Shown: piece after piece, positions 22,933-32,079 of the stretch
Numbering within the stretch: position 1 is the stretch's first letter
How the letters are laid out: the number at the start of each line of letters is the position of its first letter
Source: Argyresthia goedartella
Taxonomy: Eukaryota > Arthropoda > Insecta > Lepidoptera > Argyresthiidae
Assembly (NCBI GenBank): GCA_949825045.1
Contig: OX463829.1
Coordinates: forward strand, 18,012,715-18,076,714
Reading direction: 5' to 3'
Length of the DNA: 64,000 nucleotides
Program-made: the position numbers and the translations under genes
Notes under the pieces: model-generated
Told to the model about the DNA's origin: nothing
The model's database searches: none
The model's input: the letters and a program-made list of their open reading frames with translations, nothing else

Positions 22933-22945
22933 GGTTATGGGCCCA
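22933..22945 (+). promoter_or_regulatory. copia-type primer binding site
   Basis: GGTTATGGGCCCA directly follows the 5' LTR. The same motif follows the 5' LTR of Drosophila copia, where it is known to pair with an internal fragment of initiator tRNA-Met rather than the tRNA 3' end. Confidence 0.75.
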
Positions 22946-23026
22946 CGCGAGTGAATAATATACAAAGAGCAAAGAAAACAGTAAAGTCGCTACGAAATTC
23001 CAAGGTGTGCAAATTCTAAACTAAAA

Positions 23027-23306
23027 ATGGAATTCGAAAAGGCATTAAACCTTAAAAAGTTTTGTGGAACGAACTTCAAACAGTGGAAATTTCAAGTGAA
23101 GCGCGCCCTGCGTGCAAAAATATTGAATAATAACAAGCTAAAACCGAATGATAACGCTACTTAGTAGAACAAAGTCGACGGGATGGCTATGTTTATCATA
23201 ACCTCAGCTATGGACCTGAAACAAGTAGACATTGAGAATTGCAAAACAACACATGAGGTAATGACGAAACTCGAGTCTATCTATGAGCAGAAATCGGAGA
23301 TGACAT
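23027..23306 (+). pseudogene. gag: copia gag fragment
   Basis: The ATG at 23027 opens with MEFEKALNLKKFCGTNFKQW followed by KFQVKRALRAK, a copia gag N-terminus (the '.F.GTNF..WK..' motif). After stops near 23163 the frame resumes with DGMAMFIITSAMDLKQVDIE and THEVMTKLESIYEQKSEM, the UBN2-type gag core. The zinc knuckle and protease are deleted. Confidence 0.8.
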
Positions 23307-23562
23307 AAGGTATAAGACGTTTATTAGTAATAGGTTAGTATTACATGTCATGTTGGTGTTAATACATTATTGAAACTGTATGCAGAGTATGTAGAGTAGC
23401 AAAAATAAATCTTAAGTAATATTAATCTTGTAAAATATGTCATGGCCATCAAAAATATAAAAAGCTGTGAAGCAGAAGCTGTGAATTGCGCTGTTTATAC
23501 ATTGAACCGTACATCCTCTAGCTAGACACTCAATGTTATATACATGGAACTGTGGAGTGGTT

Positions 23563-25275
23563 TTAAACCCAGTTTGGATCATGTTAGAGTGTTTGGATGT
23601 GAGGGATACGTCCATGTACCGTATCAGCTGAGAAAAAAGCTTGATAGTAAAAGTCGTTAGATGAAGTTAGTTGGTAATGATAATAATGATAATAATAATT
23701 ATAAAATGTATGAGCCAAACACAAAGAGAATAACAGTATCAAGAAATGTGAGTTTCAATAAACCGAAAAGTCCTGAATTTAAAATATGTGAAGCACAGAT
23801 TTTCATTTGTGATGAAGATGATAATGGTATCATTGTTGATGTAGATCAAGTAGTCGAGGAGGTAAATATCATCATTGATCAAACAGAAGAGGAAGTTTGT
23901 GGAGATAGCTCTGATCACAGTGCTTATTCTGATATCTATTTTGTTCTTAGTGATGAGAATGACATTATTTATGAACCTTCATAGGAAATTGATCTTACCA
24001 ACATTGATAGATCAAATATAACTTTGAGACCGCGGAGAGACCAATTGGAGGCAAATCTGATGGAGTTAAGTGTTCCTATAACCTATGAAGAAGCTATCGA
24101 CAACGAGGAATGCCAGTTGTGGTTATATGCAATTAAGGAATAATTAGAAGAACATAATGCTAACAACTGCTGGAGTTTTGTTGATGGAAAGAACTAGAGA
24201 ACAATAACCTCAAAATAGGTCTTCAATGTAAAAAGTGGTGATGATCATATGAACAGAACAAAGCCAGACTTTGTGCTCGTGGTTTTACACAAATTAAAGG
24301 AGTGGATTTTACTGAAATATTTTCACCTACTACAATATATTAATCAATTAGAATATTACTATCCATCTGTGCTGAATACAATTTGATCATTAGACAGGTA
24401 GATGTTAAAACTGCTTTTATATATGGTAACTTAGAAGAAGACATCTTTATGGAAATCCCAGATGGTGTGAAAGCACCTAAGAATAAAATAAGTAAACTGA
24501 ACAAATCCTTTATTGTTTAAAACAAGCATCTCGTTGTTGGAATAAGAAATTTACCAACTTTCTACTGAAGTTAAACAAACTTTAGTCTGAATAAAACCAT
24601 TATTCAGTCACAAGCAGATCATTGTATGTTTGTAGGTAACTTCCAAGGCATTAAAGTTTTACTCATATTATATGTAGATGATGCTTTAATATTGTCAAAA
24701 TCAAATACCGTATTAGATCAGATTATAAGTTATTTGAGACAAGGTTTTAATGTTAAATAATTAAAGTGGACCCGGTTTGTTGGTTTAGAAATAATAAAAT
24801 CTGATAAAGCTATTTATGTACAACAGAAACACTGTATTGAGCAGTTGATAAATTGGTTTAATATAAGTAATACAAATCCTAGTAGGACACCAATTTATGT
24901 AACTGTTCAAATTGTCAAAAATATTGAAAATGAACAGACTAATTTTCCTTAAAGAGAAGCTATAGCATCTTTATTATTTTTGTCTACTGCAACCAGGCCA
25001 GATATCTCATATGGTGTTTATCTGATAAGTAGGTATATAACAATCCAAGTTTGGATCATGTTTATCAACTCAAAAGAATAATTAACAAAAGATTTATGTA
25101 TTCAATATTGAAGCCATGAAGAGTTGATTAGAGAGATTAAGATTTTGCTGGGGATCTAGATACAAGGAAGTTGACATATCTTGGGCAAGTCAAAAACAAT
25201 CTTGTATTGCCTTATCAACAGCCGAGGCTGAATTTATGGCTGGCTGTGAAGCTGCAAAGAATCTGTTACGGTAAA
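23563..25275 (+). pseudogene. pol: copia pol remnant: integrase end, reverse transcriptase, RNase H
   Basis: The integrase C-terminal segment reads HVRVFGCEGYVHVPYQLRKK and MYEPNTKRITVSRNVSF (open 23661-23984, with an acidic linker). The reverse transcriptase begins near 24010 with LRPRRDQLEANLMEL and PITYEEAIDNEECQLW, then ARGFTQIKGVDFTEIFSPTT, RQVDVKTAFIYGNLEEDIFM and the catalytic block LILYVDDALILS (Y-V-D-D). RNase H traces are VDISWASQKQSCIALSTAEA and EFMAGCEAAKNLL. More than ten stops or frameshifts are present. Confidence 0.85.
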
Positions 25276-25592
25276 GGCCATTTTTCAAAGAAATGGATAT
25301 AAATAATTATATTACTATTAAACCGATAAACAGTCCTGTTTATTATTAGAAAACAAAATATATTGATGTCAAGTATAATTTCATTAGCGATAAGGTACAA
25401 CAAAAATTGATAAATTTTAAATATGTGTAAAGATCTGAACAACGAGCAGATATTTTTAGAAAACCTCTCTCTACCTTCCATAAATTTTGAACATATAAGA
25501 GATGTCATAATGCCTGTTTCGTCAAATTTTGAAAAGGTGTTTTTTTTAATTTAGGTATTTTCTTTTGTTAGGTATAGAAAATTTCGTGGGAG

Positions 25593-25803
25593 TATTTAAA
25601 TATAAGATAGTAAATTTAAATATAGGCTGAATGGTGTGTTTATCTGTGCCTATGATTTTAGTACTAAGATTTGACGCTTGGTGTCGCTGTATGTCTCTGT
25701 CTCTTGCTCACTGTGCAGATGTTTGAAACTCGTTTTCGTATAAAGTAATAAGTATTCTTTTGAAAAAAATCTTATTATTATTCTCTCTTCATTCTCGCTC
25801 ACA
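25593..25803 (+). repeat. copia 3' LTR
   Basis: Second LTR copy, preceded by GTGGGAG. It ends at about 25803, exactly where the palindromic MITE begins. Confidence 0.7.
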
Positions 25804-26047
25804 TAACCGAAAAGTGTAGTTATATTGTAGGGGTTGTTAGGGACATAATTCCAAACAACTTTCACTATCAAACCGGTTTGATCATAGCAACATTAATTTT
25901 CACTTCTCCATACAAATCAGCTGACCGCTCGCACCAAAATGTATGGAAACGTGAAAATTTAAATTGCTCTGATCGAATCGTTTTCATAAAGGAAGTTTTT
26001 AATGATGTCCGTAACAACCCCATAAATATGACTACACATTTTGGTTA
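25804..26047. mobile_element. 244-bp MITE with ~100-bp inverted ends
   Basis: The left arm starts TAACCGAAAAGTGTAGTTAT and the right arm ends GACTACACATTTTGGTTA. The arms can be paired for about 100 bp each with scattered mismatches (GGGGTTGTTAGGGACAT against ATGTCCGTAACAACCCC; TTCACTTCTCCATAC against GTATGGAAACGTGAA). No coding capacity. A target duplication is not clear. It abuts the copia LTR. Confidence 0.75.
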
Positions 26048-26955
26048 CACGCTATATGAATCAAAATTGTACATTATATGCTAACACACATGAAACTTCA
26101 TATTTGTTTAATGAACTTTCCAAGATCATGAACCTTGCAGGACATTTATCTGCTTCATCAAGAAAACACTTCTCATATTTCCATATTTCTCTCTACATAT
26201 CTTTAAGAGAGAGAAAATGGCGTAATCCCATCACTACCCAGCGGTATTCCCGAAATGAAGTTGGTAAAATATCTTAGACATTTGTCAGACGATTACCTGA
26301 GAGGGAGGGTTCTTCTTCGCTCGATATTATTTGAAATTCGGCTCAACCCCTAGCCAACTATACTATTGTCTTCTATAGCTATGAATAGCAAACTTCATCT
26401 TATCATCGGAATTTTGGGGAAAGAAATAAACGTCAAACCTTTCGAACAATTCGACATGACTGTATGCAGGTATCTAACTAACATCTCGCTACAAAATTTT
26501 GTGAAAGGCCGTTTAACTGTCATCATCGACCTTAATGATTATGTACTTATAAGTCAACACAGAAGTCTATGTAGAACGAAGAAACTTATTGGCTAATCGG
26601 AAACAATAATTTGTCGACGAAACATTACGTTGCTCGTCATTGTGATGAGATTCCGAGTTTTAACTCGGAATTTTAAGCAGAGAAATAGAGACATGCAGCA
26701 ACATATCTTCACTGGTACCAAAAGAACATCGTAAAACAACAACTTTTAATCTGTCCAAAAGCTGTACAATCTCGCGTACGTTCCGAAAATATATTTTTGA
26801 GATAAAACTTATCCTGCAGAGTTGGGTGAAGAATTTTAATAGAAAAGGAATTCTTGAGCAAGGGCGGGTGGCGGTGGGTCAAAGCGTAGGTACCAAGCCC
26901 ATACTATACAGAGTGGTTTCCGAGTAACTACACTCTACAAAGATATTTGTCTATG
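26048..26955. other. no gene seen
   Basis: Short frames only (up to 78 codons), without recognisable similarity. Confidence 0.4.
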
Positions 26956-27130
26956 AGCCAAGGGTCCCGGGTTTGAGTCCCGGTGGGGGCAAATATTTGT
27001 TTGATGAGAACGGATGTTTGTACCCTAGTCATGGTTGTTTATCGTTGTCGTATAATATTTATCTATATAAGTAAGTGTATCGTTGTCTAGTAACCAAGAT
27101 ACAGGGAATCCTAGTTTGGGGCTAGATCAA
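26956..27130 (+). mobile_element. tRNA-derived SINE, copy B
   Basis: The plus strand has a B-box-like GGTTTGAGTCC (26970-26980) inside a GC-rich stem-like block, then an AT-rich body, and the family tail ACAGGGAATCCTAGTTTGGG at 27101-27120. It is the opposite orientation to the other three copies. The A box is not clear, so the 5' border is uncertain. Confidence 0.6.
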
Positions 27131-28224
27131 TGTGTGTCAATAGTGTCAAAGGTATTATTATTAATAATATTGCTAGACCTACAAGCAACCTATTTAACAT
27201 TGTTATTTTACATCTATTTACTTGCTATTTACTAAGTAGGTATTTATTCTTGACAAAAAAAATCGGTCGCAAATGATAATAGATAATTTGATACACAAAA
27301 ATCATATCTTTATATTTCACACCGTGAACCAGAACCAGAAAAATACCATAAAACATCGAATACAGATTCGATGTTTTATGGTATTTTTCTGAAGATACGA
27401 TTGTAGCCAAAACAAGCAAATAGGTATAAAATAAACATTTAACACTACAGTTAAGACAAGTATTTGTAACCTCGTTGCTTCAGGTTCCGTAGTGAGGGGC
27501 TAACGCGGTTGGGCATTATGTAAAAAAAAAACTTTCATCAAAATCCGAGTTGGCTGCCAGCATCCTGTATATCTAGACGAGGCCGCGCTCGTCTTGCTAA
27601 CAACGGTTGTTATTATCTTGGCCCTGGGCCTCTCGCAAACCTGCCTCTAACTACTGAAGACGCTGAAATTCGTATTCGGCTCGTTACCAGCTTCATAAAA
27701 CTTATAGACGATTTTGCAACATTTCGTAAATGCCCAAACCCTTGTTGCTTAGATGAAACCCGAGGTTGAAAACATCATATTTTTATCTAGTAAATACTAA
27801 AACTGAGCTTGGTCCCTTGATCCTATAACTAGTAAGAGTATTATACTATTCCTTCGTTTTCGAAAATCCGTAACGCCACAAATCCTCGATTCATTGGTGA
27901 CGTCATCAAACAGTATTCACTAACTCAGCTATTGTTGAAATCTGTGTTCAAGTCGTGTGTCAAAACAGCCAAGTTTACTATACTAGGTCTACTTTATTCC
28001 ACGTTCAATCTCAGGCACACAAAATAATATTTTCTTTTAGGTATTATAAATCCAAAACAAGTTTCCGACAATTATGTCAACTATCCTCCTAAATAACTCT
28101 AGTAATTAAAATCAGGTGTCCGTGATCAAAACACCAACCCAATAAAACTACATGCTAATGTGCAATATAATGTTTTATGTGAGTTAAGATAAAAAAATAA
28201 TAACAATTCTTACTACAATTTTTC
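27131..28224. other. no gene seen (contains one hairpin)
   Basis: AT-rich sequence with no coding frame that I can support. The hairpin at 27336-27391 is listed separately. Confidence 0.4.
27336..27391. repeat. perfect hairpin, 26-bp arms, 4-nt loop
   Basis: Arms 27336-27361 and 27366-27391 are exact reverse complements around ACAG. The arm begins CAGAAAAATACCATAAAACA. Confidence 0.97.
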
Positions 28225-28276
28225 AAGGTAACAGAAATTGTAGCAAATTACTATTTGCTACAATTTCTGATACCTT
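28225..28276. repeat. hairpin, 23-bp arms, 6-nt loop
   Basis: Arms 28225-28247 and 28254-28276 pair with one mismatch around TTACTA. The arm contains CAGAAATTGTAGCAAA. Confidence 0.95.
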
Positions 28277-28309
28277 CTTTTAAATACTTGAAATGAAAAT
28301 AAAATAGCG

Positions 28310-28720
28310 CACACCAAATTTAGACTGTGTAAGATAAACAATTCATTCATGGGAAACTGTATTCGCTTCTATAATAAAATACCAGATGATATTGTAAATC
28401 TGTCCGACTCCCATTTTAAAACTAAAATTATTAATATGTTATGTTCTAAGGCCTACTATACGATAAATGATTACTTAGATGATAAAAATGTCTGGTCAAC
28501 AGTTGTTCCAAATCAGTGGAATAGACTGTAATTATGACATGTATGATTCTTTATATATTTAAAAGAAAAGTACAAAAGATTTGATTCTTGTGGAGTTTCT
28601 TCTGGACGTTCTTCTCCACAGCGTGCGTACACTGGTAGTGAACGCGCCATCCATAATAGCTTTGACGTCGAAAAATGGTTTGCAAAAATCTTAATTAGAA
28701 TAAAAAAAAATTGACTTGAC
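28310..28720 (+). pseudogene. LINE ORF2 C-terminal fragment and 3' UTR
   Basis: The open segment 28349-28531 encodes MGNCIRFYNKIPDDIVNLSD and SKAYYTINDYLDDKNVW. This is the conserved C-terminus of CR1/jockey-like LINEs and closely parallels the segment at 45643-45834. The downstream 3' UTR contains GTTTCTTCTGGACGTTCTTC, a motif common in LINE 3' UTRs of moths, and ends in an A-rich tail near 28715. The copy is strongly 5'-truncated. Confidence 0.75.
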
Positions 28721-29137
28721 TATGGGACCGATGCTGGATGCGACACAAATAAACTAATTAAAAAAGTGTATTTGAAAATGGAATCTATGGCTACCGGCTA
28801 CAAGAGCTATCGAATTCAAGGTTGTCTGTTTAGAGCCTAAGTTAGTTGGTTTTGACACCTAAAGAATGAATGTCTCATTCTGAATGTCTCATTCACTCTG
28901 GTTCATGGGAAACTTTATGGATTTCCCTAGAATAGAGGGGTGGTTAATAGTACATTACTTCAGAGGGAAGAAAGTGACAGTTCCATACTGAGATTATGGC
29001 ATTTTGCGCCACGAGCTTGCGAGGGGCGCAAACCATTTGAGGTATGGAACTGTACTTTATCCTGAGGTATGTATAGTGCTTTTTATTACACCTACGAGGA
29101 AAATTATAGACATAAATGCATAGAAATGTTTATATTT
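28721..29137. other. flank of the Crypton-like gene, imperfect inverted repeat
   Basis: No coding frame. CAGTTCCATAC near 28978 is complemented by GTATGGAACTG near 29041, with GCGCCACGAGCTTGCGAGGGGCGC-like pairing between. The stop codon of the interrupted recombinase gene lies at the right edge, near 29132. Confidence 0.45.
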
Positions 29138-29696
29138 TGATTAATTCCACGCCTCACCGAACGGCGTGGAATCCTGAGGGGTTGTGCCTTTGCCACGTGA
29201 GAGAAAAGAAGTGATGAAATTGGTTACTGACCTTGTCTCCGTAGGCAGGAAATCGAAAGCTCGATTCGAGACGGGAATACGGGAAAAGGGCACAGTTTGG
29301 GATAGGATATGGAGTGAATCGAAACCTATCGTTGCTGCCGACGCTGTCGCCGGCGTGCTGCCTGCCGTGACCGTGGAATCGCCGCTACCGATGCGAAGAT
29401 GTCCAATCAACAGGGATCACTTGACCGCTGACGCGAATCTAATTACAATCAATAGCCCGACGCTATGAGGTAGATTTACACTCAGACCAGGCCCGATGCC
29501 TGTATGATAATTGGTACACCGAAATACCATCACGGGGCCCGAGCCGCCATGTTATTCTCACCGATGAGACAGACCAAGAGAAAGATTAACCTCCAATTTT
29601 ACATCTTGTTTCCGATACGAGTGACAGCTGCGATTCTGTTTCCGTTCCGAGACGCGCAACAAGAGGAGGTGCGTTCCGAAGCATAAATATTAAACA
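29138..29696 (-). repeat. BEL/Pao 1 3' LTR
   Basis: 559 bp, TGATTAATTCCACGCC to AATATTAAACA on the plus strand. Matches 34573-35131 apart from about eight single-base differences. Confidence 0.95.
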
Positions 29697-29709
29697 GTCA
29701 CCCGCCCGG
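29697..29709 (-). promoter_or_regulatory. polypurine tract of BEL/Pao 1
   Basis: The minus strand reads CCGGGCGGGTGAC directly before the 3' LTR. Element 2 has CCGGGCGGGTGAT at the same place, so the site is conserved between the families. Confidence 0.7.
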
Positions 29710-29727
29710 ACAGGCCCGAACCTGTCC

Positions 29728-32079
29728 CTAATCAATAGGAAGGCGAGAAAGTGTTGCGACCGCTCTCTTGAGGACCGAGTCCCCCACCTTGACTTCTGCT
29801 GATCGAGGCGTGCCATCCCGACCCGTGTACAAATTGACGATCCGTCCTCGTCTCCATCTCAATGATGGCAGGTTCGCATCCTTAATCAGCACCAAATCAC
29901 CGACTTGAGGGGGGCTCGTCCGGTCAGTCCACTTAAGGCGCTGCTGCAAGATGTGCAAGTACTCAAGGGACCACCGTTTCCAAATATCTTGAGCCATCTG
30001 CTGCAACATCTGCCACCTAGTTAACCGACTTAACTTAACATCACCGAATGGGTATTCTGGCAGGGCGTTAAGGGGCTGACCTATCAGAAAGTGACCCGGC
30101 GTCAACGCTTCCAAATCATTTGGATCCGAACTGAGCGGGCACAACGGACGCGAGTTCAGTGTCATTTCAATTTTACAGAACAGCTTCGCAAGCTCTTCAA
30201 AGCGTAGAGAGGTCTCACCGATGACCCTCGTCAGGTGCGACTTAGCCGATTTAACCGCAGCCTCAAATATTCCTCCCCAATGAGGACATCCCGGCGGACT
30301 GAAAACCCATTCAATCCCTCGTCGGGAGCAAGCCGTACCGATGGCATCCTGATTACCGTTCAGGAATTGAGTGAACTCCTGCAGATATCGCCTGGCTCCG
30401 ACAAAATTTGTGCCATTGTCCGAACGGATTAATGTCGGGAGGCCCCTTCGCGAGACGAACCGATCTAGACAAGCGATAAATGCCTCTGTAGTGAGGTCAC
30501 TGACCACCTCCAAGTGGACTGCCTTCGTGGCCAAGCACACGAAGACGCACAGGTATGCCTTCACTAATCTGGCGTTCCGTAGCTGTGAAGACTTGACCAT
30601 GAATGGGCCTGCGAAATCCGTTCCGACACCCGCAAAGGGCCGGATTTCGTTAACCCTATCCGAGGGCAAATCGCCCATCTGGGGCTGCATCGTAGCCGCC
30701 TTGGCCCGATAACAAGGCAGGCACCGAAATACGACGCTACGCACTAAGCGTCTTCCCGATAGAATCCAGAACTCGCGCTGGAGAAACGCCATCAAGGCGT
30801 GGCATCCGACATGCCCATTCCGAATGTGTGGATCCTGTATCAACAGTTCGACCAACTTTCCTTTCCTAGGGAGTAACAACGGGTGGCGAGCCGCATAAGG
30901 CAGGTTGGCATTCCGCAGCCGACCTCCTACCCTCAGCAATCCTTGAGGGTCAATAAACGGGTTGAGCCGAGCCACAGCTCCCTTCAGTTGGACGCGTCCG
31001 CGTCTCAGAATGTCCAATTCGGACTTAAAGTGCACCGTCTGCACGTTCCGTACCAATGCGAACAACGCATGGTTCCGTTCCCGTGGTGTCAGGACCTGTG
31101 TCCGCACTCGTTGCGCCTCAGAATTCCGACAATTCCGCGCAAATCGGCAGATCCAGGCGGTCACATTGACCAGCTTGTCGAGCGAGCTGTACCGTTCCAG
31201 CAGGCTGAACTCCTCTTCCGGCTCTGGTTGCGTCGTACAGACACCGACTGTCAAGGCGCCGTTCGCCGTGGTAACGCGTGGACTCATTGGCCAATCCGAT
31301 TCGGCTTGAGTCAACCATTTTGGACCCCACCACAAGGGATGTCCAACTAACTCCGGAGCGTGACACAATCGACCTGACCGAAGGCGACCAGTATTGTTCC
31401 GATAAAACTGTTCACACTCTTCTTCAACCGGGTCCAACCGGCGGACCGTAGGTGGTTCCTCCACCTCCCAAAACTTCTGTATCACCTCCGAGAGTACAGA
31501 ACCGAATAAGGGACTACGAGTCGCTAGGCGTGGGGCAGCCGGCATGACCGGACCCATTACCGCATGGCCCAGTCTGGTGTTCACCGAAACCAGACCAGTC
31601 GCCAGCAACACGTGGACACCTGGCAGTAACAGGTATCCCAAGGCATCGACACCCAATAAAATGTCTACTGGGCCCGGAATATCGAACTCCGGGTCAGCCA
31701 GTGACAACCCAGCGACCAACTGTCGCACCGAGGGCGACAACCGTACGTGAGGGTGTGGGCCCATCACCTTAGGCATGACTAATGCCGTGACCGTCAGATT
31801 CACCGATGAATCCACCCGTGACGAGAGAGTAATCCGACATACTCCCTTAACGGAACCGACTTCCGTGTTCCCAATTCCCCGAATGGAATGTGGATACTCC
31901 ATTACCGTAATGCCCAACCGTCTTACAAGGTTGCACGAGACTAAGCACCCCTGGGCCCCCGAGTCCAATAGTGCTCGTGCTACACAAGATTTGCCGTCCG
32001 AACTCCACGCTATCACCGAGGCGGTGGGGAGCATGACCGTCTGAGGAGTGGCGGCACCCTGTAAGTGGGCGGCGTGTCC
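29728..32079 (-). CDS. pol: Pol with protease fused to integrase; reverse transcriptase deleted in frame
   Basis: The frame is open from just after the gag UAG (32080-32082) to a stop at 29728. An ATG lies at 32034. The protease active site is LLDSGAQGCLV near the N-terminus. At about residue 220 the sequence NNTGRLRSGR jumps straight to LCHAPELVGHPLWWGPKW. In element 2 these two points are about 510 codons apart, with reverse transcriptase and RNase H between them. The rest is integrase: zinc-binding His/Cys region (HVGCHALMAFLQREFW, FRCLPCYRAKA), catalytic Asp in GVGTDFAGPF, Asp in IRSDNGTNFVGA, Glu in GGIFEAAVKSAK, and an intact C-terminal domain ending LSRLPID. The deletion is exactly in phase, so 768 codons from the ATG stay open. 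The copy could not reverse transcribe by itself. Confidence 0.93.
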   Translation of the reverse strand, partial: GHAAHLQGAATPQTVMLPTASVIAWSSDGKSCVARALLDSGAQGCLVSCNLVRRLGITVMEYPHSIRGIGNTEVGSVKGVCRITLSSRVDSSVNLTVTALVMPKVMGPHPHVRLSPSVRQLVAGLSLADPEFDIPGPVDILLGVDALGYLLLPGVHVLLATGLVSVNTRLGHAVMGPVMPAAPRLATRSPLFGSVLSEVIQKFWEVEEPPTVRRLDPVEEECEQFYRNNTGRLRSGRLCHAPELVGHPLWWGPKWLTQAESDWPMSPRVTTANGALTVGVCTTQPEPEEEFSLLERYSSLDKLVNVTAWICRFARNCRNSEAQRVRTQVLTPRERNHALFALVRNVQTVHFKSELDILRRGRVQLKGAVARLNPFIDPQGLLRVGGRLRNANLPYAARHPLLLPRKGKLVELLIQDPHIRNGHVGCHALMAFLQREFWILSGRRLVRSVVFRCLPCYRAKAATMQPQMGDLPSDRVNEIRPFAGVGTDFAGPFMVKSSQLRNARLVKAYLCVFVCLATKAVHLEVVSDLTTEAFIACLDRFVSRRGLPTLIRSDNGTNFVGARRYLQEFTQFLNGNQDAIGTACSRRGIEWVFSPPGCPHWGGIFEAAVKSAKSHLTRVIGETSLRFEELAKLFCKIEMTLNSRPLCPLSSDPNDLEALTPGHFLIGQPLNALPEYPFGDVKLSRLTRWQMLQQMAQDIWKRWSLEYLHILQQRLKWTDRTSPPQVGDLVLIKDANLPSLRWRRGRIVNLYTGRDGTPRSAEVKVGDSVLKRAVATLSRLPID

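Larger units (their letters stand above)
22731..25803 (+). mobile_element. decayed Ty1/copia retrotransposon
   Basis: Two diverged ~200-bp LTRs (about 22731-22932 and 25593-25803) share TAAATTTAAATATAGGCTGA, GTGCCTATGAT and GTAATAAGTATTC. The 5' LTR is followed by a copia-type primer site and the 3' LTR is preceded by the purine tract GTGGGAG (25586-25592). The interior keeps gag, integrase C-terminus, reverse transcriptase and RNase H pieces in the normal copia order, with many stops and a large deletion that removed the protease and most of the integrase. It is a dead copy; exact LTR borders are approximate. Confidence 0.85.

Noticed and set aside
26960..27000. Possible functional tRNA gene (B-box sequence)
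   Set aside because: Only a B-box-like block is present, the arms do not form a complete cloverleaf, and the family tail shows it belongs to a SINE.
27336..27391. Pre-microRNA
   Set aside because: The perfect 26-bp stem with a 4-nt loop lacks the mismatches, length and loop size of typical insect pre-miRNAs, and several unrelated hairpins of the same geometry occur nearby.
29184..29468. 94-codon plus-strand frame, repeated at 34619-34903
   Set aside because: Both lie in the two LTRs of BEL/Pao 1, which explains the duplication; no protein signature.
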